A stretch of DNA of 25,123 bases, taken from an uncultured Methanobrevibacter sp. (lineage in GTDB: Archaea > Methanobacteriota > Methanobacteria > Methanobacteriales > Methanobacteriaceae). Below are positions 1 through 7,728 of this stretch, in pieces (the first letter of the stretch is position 1; each line of letters opens with the position of its first letter). The translations under genes and the position numbers were made by a program. Location: contig NZ_CALCYR010000123.1 of assembly GCF_937906425.1 (NCBI RefSeq), positions 1 to 25,123 of the forward strand, given 5' to 3'. The notes beneath the pieces are model-generated. The model made no database searches. It was not told the origin of the DNA and saw nothing but the letters and a program-made list of their open reading frames with translations.

Positions 1-1
1 A

Positions 2-160
2 AAAGAAGAAATAGCAAAAGCAAAACAAGAAACATACACAAAAGCAAAAGAAGAAATAGTAAAAAACCTAATTAAATACGAAATCCCTCTAGAAATAATA
101 GCAACAGCAACAAATATGAGCCTAAATGAAATAGAAGCGATTTCTGAAAAAACATTATAA
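2..160 (+). CDS. C-terminal end of an Rpn/YhgA-like PD-(D/E)XK nuclease (partial)
   Basis: An open frame runs from the window edge to TAA at 158-160 (53 codons, no start inside the window). It begins with a charged Lys/Glu/Ala-rich stretch (KEEIAKAKQE) and ends with a small helical tail (LIKYEIPLEIIATATNMSLNEIEAI). The complete protein at 3014-3907 ends with the same layout: a charged linker, then a hydrophobic helix, then a short helix-turn-helix-like segment ending in xxEEI/NEI. This tail is typical of Rpn-family 'recombination-promoting nuclease/putative transposase' proteins. The catalytic core would lie outside the window, so the family call rests on the tail and on the paralogue. It is the only plus-strand gene and converges on the zinc-ribbon gene. 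Confidence 0.55.
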   Translation, partial: KEEIAKAKQETYTKAKEEIVKNLIKYEIPLEIIATATNMSLNEIEAISEKTL

Positions 161-185
161 ATAAGAATCCTAAATGGAATCTTAT
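161..185. terminator. Hairpin between convergent genes
   Basis: A 10-base arm at 161-170 pairs with 176-185 with one mismatch and a five-base loop. It starts right after the TAA of the plus-strand nuclease fragment, and T-rich sequence follows on both sides. It sits only 18 bases beyond the likely stop of the minus-strand zinc-ribbon gene (203-205), so it could end transcripts from both directions. Confidence 0.5.
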
Positions 186-202
186 TTATAAAAAATTAAT
201 TT

Positions 203-702
203 TTAAAATTTATCCAAACACATTCCATCAACTACTTTTATCTCACCCTTACATTTCGGACACTTATTTTTGGATAAGACATATTTTTCAATTTCCCATT
301 GCAGTTTGGACAAGTGTAGCTCTTATTTGAATGGAAATTTCTTGAAAAATCCACAATGTAAAAGTCATCCCTTAAATCATCGGCCTTCATAAAAGGCTTT
401 AAATATTCATTTGAAAATTGTTTATCATTTACCAATTCACTTATTTTATCCAAAGCGGAATCATCATTGAAAGGCTTTCTTATAGTGGATATAAGAACCA
501 GCTTGATTTTTTTATCACAACTTGGACAATAGCTTTCCACAAGGTCTCCTGAAATCTTTGAATCAATATCAAGATCCATGGTTGTACTGAGCAGAATATA
601 TTCCTCAATCTTATCGTCATCATTTAGGCAAAAAAGCAGAGGCCCCTGATCTTTCCATCTAAATCCACAATCTTCACATTCAAAATAGTCTATTGATGGC
701 AT
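203..702 (-). CDS. Small double zinc-ribbon protein with a frameshift near its 3' end
   Basis: As read, the frame from ATG (700-702) gives 154 residues with CxxC pairs at 9-12, 59-62 and 131-134, then a basic tail (ISVRNVRVR) stopping at 238-240. The neighbouring frame instead continues IEKYVLSKNKCPKC...CLDKF and stops at 203-205. Adding one base at the GGG/AAA run near 292-297 joins the two into a 166-residue protein with a fourth CxxC (about 148-151). That completes two zinc ribbons, one at each end of the protein. The middle is acidic and unrecognised. The function is unknown; such ribbons commonly bind nucleic acid or protein partners. The start is supported by AAGGTG five bases ahead of ATG. 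The frameshift may be genuine or a homopolymer sequencing error. Confidence 0.7.
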
Positions 703-760
703 TAAAACACCTTCCCCATTAATAATTTAAAAAATTGAACAATGAAAAAATTTATAAAAA
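703..760 (-). promoter_or_regulatory. Ribosome site and TATA-like box of the zinc-ribbon gene
   Basis: Reading the minus strand, GGGGAAGGTG (708-717) has its GGTG five bases before the ATG, the spacing seen at several genes here. A TATA-like TTTTTATAAATT lies at about 749-760, roughly 50 bases upstream of the start, giving a predicted leader of about 25 bases. Confidence 0.4.
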
Positions 761-997
761 TAGTTTGTTTAATTAAATATAAATAGTTTGTTAAAATACG
801 AAATATATAATGAGCCCTAAAACTATTGCTTGAGTGAAAATTATAAAAAAAGACTTTTTTAAAGAAAATAAAAAAATAAGAAAAGTTTTAAGATTTGTCG
901 ATTTGAGATTTTATTGATTTGATTTGAGCTAATATTTAAAAAAAACTTTTCTTAAAAGAAATAAATTAAAACAAATAATAAAGAAATAAAGAAAAAT

Positions 998-1016
998 AAG
1001 TAGCTTAAAGCTACTT
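998..1016 (-). terminator. Terminator hairpin of mtd
   Basis: A perfect 9-base inverted repeat (AAGTAGCTT / AAGCTACTT) lies 24 bases beyond the mtd stop. In the minus direction it is followed by a T-rich run (about 970-997), as expected for archaeal intrinsic termination. Confidence 0.65.
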
Positions 1017-1039
1017 AAATCAAAACACTAATTAAAAAC

Positions 1040-1876
1040 TTAGAGGTCTTCTGGTTTGCAGATTAAATCTACTTTACAACCAGTGTTTCCTTCTTTCATG
1101 TGAGGAGTTCTTAATACAGTGTCGTTGGATTTTTCAATATCTCTTGCTTCTTGTGCTAATTTAGCAGCACATGCAGCCATTTCGTGAGCAGCAGCTACTA
1201 ATGGGATGAAGTTTTCGAAACCTTTGGTCATGAAACAACCTTTCATGTCTAAGTTTGCGACAGCTCCAGCCATTTCGTATGCAGCAATAGCTTTTGCTTT
1301 TGCGTATGGGTTTGCAAATTGTGCAGCTTCAACAGCTTTTTCAGCAGTAATAATGAGTTTAGGTAATTCAATTTCTTCTCCAGCATCTGCAGCAGCAATT
1401 ACACCATCGAGAGTGTTTTGTACTAATCTTAAAGCACCAGTTTCTGCTAATACTTTTAAGATGTCTGCATTAAAGATAGCCATTTCAGTTGGGTCTAACC
1501 ATTCTCTTTTTGCACCAATCATAGGGTCAGACATTACAATAATGTAACCTAAACCTTGTTCATCCATTTCATCTTTTTTACCTTTACCAGGTGCGTCACC
1601 AATGATAATAGCAGGAATATCTTTTTCAGATAATAATTCTCTTGCTTTAGCAGGACCAGGTGCTCCTGGGTTTGGGCTAATGAAAATACAGAAGTCAGGT
1701 TCGAATTGGTCGAGTTTAGGTACGACGTCTTCAACTTGTTCAGGGTTCATTTTAGCTCCAGATCCAAATACTCTTACATCGATGTTTGGTCTGTCTGCTC
1801 TTTCGTCTAATAATAAATCTAATACTGGTGAAGTACCAATATTACCACTTTTTACAATACCAATTTTAACAACCAT
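1040..1876 (-). CDS. mtd: F420-dependent methylenetetrahydromethanopterin dehydrogenase
   Basis: The 278-residue product matches Mtd in length and sequence. It opens with MVVKIGIVKSGNIGTSP and contains the Mtd-typical segments FCIFISPNPGAPGP, IPAIIIGDAPGKGKK, GYIIVMSDPMIGAKREWLDP and, near the end, MKEGNTGCKVDLICKPEDL. Mtd reversibly reduces methenyl-H4MPT to methylene-H4MPT using reduced coenzyme F420. It is a soluble cytoplasmic enzyme of the CO2-to-methane pathway with no flavin or metal. The gene appears monocistronic, with its own TATA-like box, a GTGAT ribosome site and a downstream hairpin. None of its neighbours belongs to methanogenesis, which is common because mtd is often not clustered. 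This is the firmest taxonomic anchor in the window. Confidence 0.98.
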   Translation of the reverse strand: MVVKIGIVKSGNIGTSPVLDLLLDERADRPNIDVRVFGSGAKMNPEQVEDVVPKLDQFEPDFCIFISPNPGAPGPAKARELLSEKDIPAIIIGDAPGKGKKDEMDEQGLGYIIVMSDPMIGAKREWLDPTEMAIFNADILKVLAETGALRLVQNTLDGVIAAADAGEEIELPKLIITAEKAVEAAQFANPYAKAKAIAAYEMAGAVANLDMKGCFMTKGFENFIPLVAAAHEMAACAAKLAQEARDIEKSNDTVLRTPHMKEGNTGCKVDLICKPEDL

Positions 1877-1955
1877 AATATCACAATTATATGTATAGTT
1901 TTTAGTTATTAAATAGTTTAATTTTAAAATTAAATCAAAAGATTTATATATTAGA
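1877..1955 (-). promoter_or_regulatory. mtd promoter and ribosome site
   Basis: On the minus strand a TATA-like TAATATATAAATC lies at 1941-1953 after a purine-poor, T-rich stretch. It is about 65-75 bases before the ATG and predicts a leader of roughly 40 bases. GTGAT lies three bases before the ATG. A strong box suits a highly expressed methanogenesis gene. Confidence 0.5.
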
Positions 1956-2013
1956 AAAAAATTTTAAAGAATAATAAAATAGTTGAATAAAAGTAATAAA
2001 AAATAGCTTGAAA

Positions 2014-2031
2014 AATGGCTAAAAAGCCATT
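2014..2031 (-). terminator. Terminator hairpin of the YczE-like gene
   Basis: AATGGCT and AGCCATT pair around an AAAA loop. The hairpin is about 135 bases past the stop of the membrane-protein gene, with a T-rich run following in the minus direction. The distance is long, so the assignment to that gene is inferred. Confidence 0.45.
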
Positions 2032-2166
2032 GTTTTAGGGAATTTTTAAAAAAATCCTATTTTGTTGGAAAAGATTAAAACAATTTTTGAAAAAAGAATT
2101 TTAAAAGTACTTATAAGATATTAGAAAGATTTGGAAATAATTTCATAGAGAAAATAGGATAGAAAA

Positions 2167-2805
2167 TCATTCCTCCAGATAATTGTCAATCTTATATCCA
2201 AATATCCTATTATAAAATTGAATTATAAAACCAACAGCAATAGCTGCAAAGACTGTTCCTTCACGAACTCCAGCCAATCTATGCAAGAAGAGATAGGCAA
2301 AAACAATACCCATAATCACCATGGATAAATCGAAAAAGGGTTTCACCTTACCAAAATCCTTATTTAAAACTTCAGAGATAGCTTGAACACAACCATCACC
2401 AGGAAGCATGGTAATATCGGATTTTACTTCAATATTTAAACCGAATGCCAAAACAAAAGCTCCTAAAATGCATATTAACCATTGCTCCAAATAATTGCTT
2501 GGGACCATGGATGAAAGAATCCATAAATTAAAGTCTGTCATGTATCCAAATAGAATGCAGACAAAGATTTGGGAAATCTGCTTTAGTTTAATTTCCTTTA
2601 AAAGAGCCATTTGGAACAAAACAAGAAATACATTAAAAATAATGGTGAATTCCCCTACACTTAGCGGAAATGCCAGGGAAAGAACATATGGCACACAGGA
2701 TATTGGAGAAGTTCCTAAATCAGACTTGATTGAAAAAGAGATACCTAATGACATTAGGCTTACTCCAACAATAAGCAGAACATATCTTATAAGTTTTTTA
2801 TTCAT
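2167..2805 (-). CDS. YczE/YitT-type integral membrane protein
   Basis: This 212-residue protein is strongly hydrophobic. Likely membrane segments lie at about 7-27, 50-68, 78-98, 108-126, 155-173 and 180-198. The first loop reads KSDLGTSPISCVPY and the fourth loop KSDITMLPGDGCVQAIS. This internal repetition of a KSDxGxxP/KSDxxMxPGDG element is the signature of the YczE/YyaS membrane family (COG2364 type). The biochemical role of that family is not established. ATG follows an AGGT-type ribosome site, and the length is normal for the family. It appears to be transcribed alone and shows no functional link to mtd. Confidence 0.8.
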   Translation of the reverse strand: MNKKLIRYVLLIVGVSLMSLGISFSIKSDLGTSPISCVPYVLSLAFPLSVGEFTIIFNVFLVLFQMALLKEIKLKQISQIFVCILFGYMTDFNLWILSSMVPSNYLEQWLICILGAFVLAFGLNIEVKSDITMLPGDGCVQAISEVLNKDFGKVKPFFDLSMVIMGIVFAYLFLHRLAGVREGTVFAAIAVGFIIQFYNRIFGYKIDNYLEE

Positions 2806-2900
2806 AATAATTACCTGTATATATTAATATAACTAGAAATTATTATTTAAAACTTATTATTTTTAAAAATAAAAGAAAAATAGGCATTTATATATAAAAA
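2806..2900 (-). promoter_or_regulatory. Promoter and ribosome site of the YczE-like gene
   Basis: On the minus strand a TATA-like TTTTTATATATAAATG lies at 2885-2900, predicting a leader of roughly 55-60 bases. CAGGTAA lies just upstream of the ATG. Confidence 0.4.
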
Positions 2901-3013
2901 AGAGCTTTTATGAACAAAATATAAAAATATTGAAAAATAAGTGGAAATTGTTTATTGCAAATGAATGGAATTTTAAAATTTCTAAAAAAATGACTTAATT
3001 TAAAAAAGAATTT

Positions 3014-3907
3014 TTAATTTTCATATAAATCTTTTTTCAAGACATCAATCTCCTCAAAATCCAAACCAGAAATCTCAGATATTACCTCAAAAGAAAAACC
3101 CATATCCAACATTTTTATAACAAACTCTTCCGTCCTTTCCATCTTACCCTCCAATTTACCATCATTATGAATATCCTCGTCTCTTTGACGAATAAGCCTA
3201 TCAATCATATTACCATGCACAAATAACCTCTCCAATTGTTTTCTTTTTTCTTCATTCTTTATGTATCTCCTTCCAAAAACATAATTAGTCTTCTTAATGC
3301 CAAAAACAAGATCATATCCATAATCATCCTGAATCTCATTCATCAGAGTTAAAACTTCCAATATAACATCATCCAGACTTTTATCTTCTAGGTCCATAAA
3401 GGCAATAGTCTTCAAATCTATTATATCTTCCTTATTGAAGCCCTCTTTATTTTTGATTTTTTCTTTAATCCTATTTAAAGTTTTATTTCCGTTTTTATGC
3501 TTTAACATATGTACTGGTATAGTAAACCAATCATTATGGTGCCAATTAAAGCTTAAATCCTCTAAATCTGTGTCTTCTGTACAAACAACATATGTAAAAT
3601 TCTTTTTACCCGCTTGATTTGAATTGGCCGCATATCTCAAATATCGAATCTTATCCTTGGCATTTGGAATCTTACTTTCAAATTCCAAATCAACCAAATT
3701 CCCATCAGTGTCAATGAATGCATAATCCATAAAATATGCCTTGCCATCAGAACCTAGGATTTCAGGGCTGACCAGTTTCTCAAACTTGTGTGGAATCTTC
3801 AATCCTTCCAAAACGTCATCCACATCAAATCTCATCAGATCTTTCAATTCCTTATCAACGGATTTATCCATATAAAAGACATCCGAAGACTTGTTTTTTT
3901 CACTCAT
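3014..3907 (-). CDS. Rpn-like PD-(D/E)XK nuclease (putative transposase-related)
   Basis: The 297-residue soluble protein has the layout of the Rpn/PDDEXK transposase-like family. A core at about 25-110 contains MDYAFIDTDGN then VDLEFESK. D61, E75 or E77 and K79 are the candidate D-(E)xK catalytic residues. These are followed by a conserved IRYLRYAA helix and a beta strand (FTYVVCTED). A central helical part follows, then a Lys/Glu linker (GKLEGKMERTEEF) and a short helical tail (MLDMGFSFEVISEISGL). E. coli relatives (RpnA-E) are DNA endonucleases that increase RecA-independent recombination. No terminal inverted repeats or target duplications were seen around the gene, so it is not shown to be mobile. 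ATG follows GGTGG with good spacing. A second tail of the same family lies at 2-160 on the other strand. Confidence 0.72.
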   Translation of the reverse strand: MSEKNKSSDVFYMDKSVDKELKDLMRFDVDDVLEGLKIPHKFEKLVSPEILGSDGKAYFMDYAFIDTDGNLVDLEFESKIPNAKDKIRYLRYAANSNQAGKKNFTYVVCTEDTDLEDLSFNWHHNDWFTIPVHMLKHKNGNKTLNRIKEKIKNKEGFNKEDIIDLKTIAFMDLEDKSLDDVILEVLTLMNEIQDDYGYDLVFGIKKTNYVFGRRYIKNEEKRKQLERLFVHGNMIDRLIRQRDEDIHNDGKLEGKMERTEEFVIKMLDMGFSFEVISEISGLDFEEIDVLKKDLYEN

Positions 3908-4393
3908 ATAGCCACCATAATAATTGATGAATATTTTTTTATTTGACCTATAAACTATTTAAATGTTTTTATTTCACTTTTATTGAATTTTACACTTTTA
4001 TTTTAAAATTTTAATGAAATTAAATTTTTATTAAATGATTTAAAGTTTTTAAATTAATTTAATTTTACTAAAAAAAGTCAATATTATAATTTTTTAGTGA
4101 TTTAAAAAAAATTGTGAAAAATTTAAAATGAATATAAAAATTAAAAAAAAGAAACTAAAATTTAAAATTACAATAAAAAAAATAAAAAGAATGAAAAAAT
4201 TAAAAAAAGAAACTAAAATTTAAAATTAAAATTAATATAAAAATAAAAAGAAAATAAAAATTAAAAAAAGAAAGAAAAAAGCTAAAAAAATTTTTAAAAC
4301 AATAAAAATTAAAAATAATGAAAAAAAAATCAAAAATAGAGTAAAAATTAAAAAAATTAAATTTTATTAAAAATCAAAAAATAGTTTTAAAAA
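3908..4393. other. A-rich intergenic region with T-rich terminator tracts
   Basis: No coding frame is supportable. The left 60 bases hold the start signals of the nuclease gene. The rest is almost only A and T. In the minus direction, long T runs at about 4290-4390, directly after the glycosyltransferase stop, are suitable archaeal terminators. A diverged direct repeat lies in the middle. Confidence 0.5.
4139..4229. repeat. Two copies of a ~30-bp A-rich direct repeat
   Basis: A segment around GAAACTAAAATTTAAAATTA occurs at about 4139-4170 and again at about 4198-4229, spaced about 59 bases apart. The low complexity makes slippage the simplest origin. Confidence 0.45.
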
Positions 4394-5518
4394 TTATCTG
4401 AATTCTTTTCTGCTGTTCCAAATCTTTTTAGTAGACGAAAATCCGCTTTTTTTAAATTTGCCTTTCTCAAAACCATTAATTATATCAACCAAATTATCAA
4501 TGGCCAAATATGCATTTTCAATCAAATCATTTTCATTTGATTCATGATTCAATAGCTCAAATGCCTTTGGAATGTCCTCAATTTCAACGATTGGAATGTC
4601 TAAAAGATTTGCCAAATCCACACTTCCATGAGTCTTATGAAATCCGCTGATTTTTAATGAAGGAATCCCAAACACTCCAGCCTCAATCACCATTCCCATC
4701 CCTGCAGCAAAAATAAGGCTTGAAGCTGCATTCATGAAACTCAATAAATCAACATACTGTGGAAGAACCTTAAGATTTGGAGATAGGACAAAACCCTTTA
4801 CAAAGTCTCTGTCAAACCTATAGGGAGCAATCAGAGTCTTTAGATTCAACTCTTCCAAGGATCTTATCAAAGGCTCAACATCACTGTCCTTTAAGTCTCC
4901 CCCCAAAACAACCAATACAAAATCCTTTACACCATATTCAGCATAGATTTCATCCCTTTCAATAAGATTGCCATCATCAATATGTTTTTTAACATAGGCC
5001 GCCATAGGATACCCTGAAATATTAACTACATTATTTAAGGCATAGCTTCTCTCAATCAAATCCTTATAATCATCTGATGGAACTGTTACAATATTTGCAT
5101 GGGATATGAATTCAATTGGATTGTAAATGTCCTGTTCTATATGAAGTACAGGAATGGACAATAGATTTGCAGCTAAAATTGCCTTTCTAACATCTCCAGC
5201 ATTACCTGCAGTTATTAGAAGATCTATATTTTTTCCCCTAAGTGCATTGAAAGCCTTTAATATGTCTCTAAAAATCAGATAAGCTAATTTAGGACCGGAA
5301 TTCCTCTCTCCACGACGACCTTCCCCAATGGAAAAGACCTGATTACAATAGGGCTTCAGGAATTCACGGGAAGACTCTCCATGATATAGGCCATAAATCT
5401 TGTTAATTTTAAAATCAAGATTTCCATCCTTTTCCAATTCCCTTAATCTCTCTATAAGAGGAATAATTGTTTTTGAAGGGGTAATCTCACCTGCAATAGC
5501 TATATTCATTGATTTCAT
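4394..5518 (-). CDS. MurG/UDP-GlcNAc 2-epimerase-like GT-B fold protein (probable glycosyltransferase)
   Basis: The 374-residue protein has two Rossmann-like halves. The N-terminal half starts MNIAIAGE and contains LLITAGNAGD (100-109), VLHIEQD (124-130; compare HEQN of MurG or HVEAG of WecB) and ISGYP (167-171; compare GNP). The C-terminal half opens with VLVVLGGDLKDSD (201-213) and holds LPQYVDLLSFMNAA followed by AAGMGMVIEAGVFGIP (271-286). That last segment is the sugar-nucleotide-binding Glu/Gly region of GT28 and epimerase enzymes. No membrane segment or signal peptide is present, so it should act at the cytoplasmic face. Its upstream partner, 103 bases away with no clear terminator between, is the polysaccharide polymerase, so a role in building a surface glycan is likely. 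The substrate cannot be told. MKSMN offers two ATGs; the first has a GGGATTGGA purine stretch nearby. Confidence 0.65.
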   Translation of the reverse strand: MKSMNIAIAGEITPSKTIIPLIERLRELEKDGNLDFKINKIYGLYHGESSREFLKPYCNQVFSIGEGRRGERNSGPKLAYLIFRDILKAFNALRGKNIDLLITAGNAGDVRKAILAANLLSIPVLHIEQDIYNPIEFISHANIVTVPSDDYKDLIERSYALNNVVNISGYPMAAYVKKHIDDGNLIERDEIYAEYGVKDFVLVVLGGDLKDSDVEPLIRSLEELNLKTLIAPYRFDRDFVKGFVLSPNLKVLPQYVDLLSFMNAASSLIFAAGMGMVIEAGVFGIPSLKISGFHKTHGSVDLANLLDIPIVEIEDIPKAFELLNHESNENDLIENAYLAIDNLVDIINGFEKGKFKKSGFSSTKKIWNSRKEFR

Positions 5519-5560
5519 TTAAATCCAATCCCAAATGATTATAATAATTTAATTAAACTA

Positions 5561-5655
5561 AAAATCAAAAATTAATTCTCAAAACCATTAAAAAAACTAA
5601 AAAATATAAAAAATCAAAACCCTAATTCTCAAAACCATTATAAAAACTAAAAACT
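5561..5655. repeat. 50-bp tandem duplication spanning the polymerase stop codon
   Basis: The last codons and stop of the polymerase gene (about 5611-5655) are repeated with a period of 50 bases at 5561-5605. The shared words include TAATTCTCAAAACCATTA and AAAAACTAAAAA. The outer copy is noncoding but keeps the NGFEN-stop sequence. Confidence 0.75.
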
Positions 5656-6881
5656 ATCAATAAAATAGCAATAATATAAAAAATCCATACGACTACATCA
5701 GTAGGACCAGTTTCTATCCAAATAATACTTTGTGCAAGAAGAATTCCATAAATTCCTGCATAAAGTTCCCTTTTATATTTTGCAATTGAATGCAATGTCT
5801 TTAATATAAATCCAATCAAAAGCATCTGAACTGACATTCCAACTATTCCAAAATCCATCAATGCAGGACCGAATATTGTTGAAGTGATTGAATGGTTTCT
5901 TCCAAGCAATGCAATTCCAACCAAATTTCTTGGATCGATATGTGTAAAAAATCCTGTCAATGTGGAATAGAAAAGTGTGCCTCCGGTTACAAACTGATGC
6001 TCGACGGCTCTCTGCAGGACATTCAATGTAAATGCAGCCCGGTATGATAGAAGTTCAAGTGGATTCAAGCTCCAGTTTTGCCAGCTAATAGCCTTTACAG
6101 CTATGAATCCTACACCTATTAGAATTGCAATAATTGCAAGAGCCAAAAATATCTGATGCCTTAATTTTATATTTCTTGTATAAAATAAAGTTATGAATAT
6201 AGATAAGAGGATTGTTATAGGTGTAGTTCTATAACCTGTTAAAGCAAATAAAAGCAAGCCTAAAAATACTAAAAGATAATGGGAATCTCTATTGAATCGT
6301 GCAAGGAGTATGTTAATAGATGGAAGGAAAATTATGTAGGACAAAAGCCATAACTTTGTAGCAGCCCTTGCCTTAAGGTTTGCATCGAATAATGGTATTC
6401 CTCCCAGAAGGGAAATGTTGACCACCTGGAATAAAATCCCCAATAGAACAAATCCCATAAGTGTTAATTCATTTCTGGAGTATGATCCAAAAAGATTCAA
6501 TTTTTCAGGAATTTCTGAATTTAATTTTATTTTGTCTTTAAAAGAATTTAGTAAATTTTCATTATCTTTAAGATTATTTGATGAATTTATAGTACCTTCA
6601 TGAGTATTTGATGAATTTTTATTTTCTTTAAAAGAATTTAATGAAGAGCCATTATTTGGTTTTGGATTTAATTTCCTGTTTACAATAAAATTACTCAAGA
6701 ATATTCCAAATGCAAAAAACAAAATCCCTAATCCAATATAAAGATATAAAGACATTTTAGGAGCAGGTAATCTATTTGAAAAATACCACATTGGAATAGC
6801 TATGACAACAAATAAAAATACCATTATTGCTAAAATAAATGGATGAAAAATGTCTAAAGTTTTATTTGAGTTTAAATTCAT
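5622..6881 (-). CDS. Oligosaccharide repeat-unit (Wzy/O-antigen-like) polymerase
   Basis: A 419-residue polytopic membrane protein with about ten to twelve hydrophobic segments, including two at the N-terminus (about 13-33 and 44-67) and a series from about 138 onward. It carries GGIPLFDANLKARA after a membrane segment, typical of the archaeal and bacterial 'oligosaccharide repeat unit polymerase' group. A long loop follows near the end of the middle segments (EHQFVTGGTLFYSTLTGFF). Such proteins polymerise lipid-linked oligosaccharide units outside the membrane. Residues about 72-135 form a hydrophilic Asn/Ser/Lys-rich linker with internal DNA repeats. The ATG has a TAGGGAT ribosome site. It lies just downstream of the giant adhesin and just upstream of a glycosyltransferase-like gene. 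Confidence 0.78.
   Translation of the reverse strand: MNLNSNKTLDIFHPFILAIMVFLFVVIAIPMWYFSNRLPAPKMSLYLYIGLGILFFAFGIFLSNFIVNRKLNPKPNNGSSLNSFKENKNSSNTHEGTINSSNNLKDNENLLNSFKDKIKLNSEIPEKLNLFGSYSRNELTLMGFVLLGILFQVVNISLLGGIPLFDANLKARAATKLWLLSYIIFLPSINILLARFNRDSHYLLVFLGLLLFALTGYRTTPITILLSIFITLFYTRNIKLRHQIFLALAIIAILIGVGFIAVKAISWQNWSLNPLELLSYRAAFTLNVLQRAVEHQFVTGGTLFYSTLTGFFTHIDPRNLVGIALLGRNHSITSTIFGPALMDFGIVGMSVQMLLIGFILKTLHSIAKYKRELYAGIYGILLAQSIIWIETGPTDVVVWIFYIIAILLIVFSFYNGFEN
6535..6640. repeat. Short repeats inside the polymerase linker
   Basis: TCTTTAAAAGAATTTA occurs at 6535-6550 and 6625-6640, and TATTTGATGAATTT at 6575-6588 and 6605-6618. Both are in frame with multiples of three and encode the LNSFK and SSN words of the hydrophilic loop, suggesting expansion by slippage. 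Confidence 0.6.
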
Positions 6882-7039
6882 AAAATCCCTACTTAAAATA
6901 TAAAATAAATTTTGTTTTAACTATTATAATAATTATTCTATTAAATTAAGTATGGTTTGGAAAATATTAAGAACTATATTAAAGTTAAAAAAAGTATACA
7001 GAGATTGTATAACATAGTTAAGTAATATTTTTTAAAAAA

Positions 7040-7088
7040 AGCCTACCTTAGGCAACAGCCTAAAATAGGCTTAAACCCACTGAATGGG
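7040..7088 (-). ncRNA. Two-hairpin element with a terminator tail; possible small RNA end
   Basis: Arms 7041-7053 (GCCTACCTTAGGC) and 7058-7070 (GCCTAAAATAGGC) flank the four-base loop AACA. Read as minus-strand RNA, the two inner mismatches become G-U pairs, giving a continuous 13-base stem that the plus-strand RNA lacks. Seven T follow it in the minus direction. Just upstream CCCA/TGGG (7076-7088) forms a second small hairpin. This favours a minus-strand transcript ending at about 7030, about 650 bases past the adhesin stop. It may be a second adhesin terminator or the 3' end of a small RNA; no promoter was identified. Confidence 0.4.
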
Positions 7089-7710
7089 CCTTATGAAAAA
7101 TAATTATATTGTTTTAAAAACAATTTTAAATAAATTATTAATTATATAATCCCAATGATTTAAAAATACCTCAAAACTAAGTGATTTAAAAATTAATAGA
7201 TTATTTCAAACTAATTGATTGAAAGAAACCTCAATCTAAGTGTTTGAAAATTAAAATATTATTCTAAATCAAATGAATCGAAAATACAATTAATTTTAAA
7301 TCCCCAAATAATTTATGTAAATAAATTATCTTTAAAGCTAATATTCTATAATTATTTTATATTAAAATCCCATAATAGAATCTTAATTTAGATGAAATAA
7401 TAAATTATAAAATTTCATTTAAAAAAATTTTAAATTTTTAAATAATCATGACTAAATTAAATTTTACTAATTTATTTTAAAGAGCCTCTGGCCCTTTCAA
7501 AAACTTTTGAAAATAAAACAAATAAGGAATTTATTAAAATAACAAAAACATTTGAAAACAAAAACAAAATAACAAATCCATTAAATTAACAAAAACTTTT
7601 GAAAGAGTCAAAAATTCTTATAAAACCTTAAAACTTTTTTTAGAATTTAAACTAATTTTTTTATTAATATTTTAACAAAATTCTTATTTTAAAAAAATAA
7701 AAAATTAGAA

Positions 7711-7728
7711 GAGAAAATTAATTCTCTC
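7711..7728 (-). terminator. Terminator hairpin of the giant adhesin gene
   Basis: In the minus direction GAGAGAATT pairs with AATTTTCTC, with one G-U pair, starting 12 bases after the stop codon. It is followed by TTCTAATTTTTTATTTTTTT. This is a standard hairpin plus U-run. Confidence 0.55.

Larger units (their letters stand above)
703..1039. other. Intergenic region between the zinc-ribbon gene and mtd
   Basis: No coding frame is visible. The left end holds the promoter of the zinc-ribbon gene and the right end the mtd terminator. Between them lies a perfect 13-base inverted repeat (877-889 with 942-954) enclosing about 50 bases of repeated GATTTGA-like words. Its role is unknown. Confidence 0.5.

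Noticed and set aside
203..300. Programmed frameshift in the zinc-ribbon gene
   Set aside because: No slippery heptamer with a following structure was evident; a homopolymer error or mutation at GGG/AAA is sufficient.
1206..1898. Open frames on the plus strand opposite mtd
   Set aside because: They lie antisense to a firmly identified gene, lack ribosome sites and give no recognisable protein.
3014..3907. Intact insertion sequence around the Rpn-like gene
   Set aside because: No terminal inverted repeats or flanking target duplications were found, and Rpn proteins are mostly not part of IS elements.
7040..7088. tRNA or riboswitch
   Set aside because: There are only two hairpins, no anticodon arm or CCA-type acceptor, and no downstream gene in the right place for a riboswitch.
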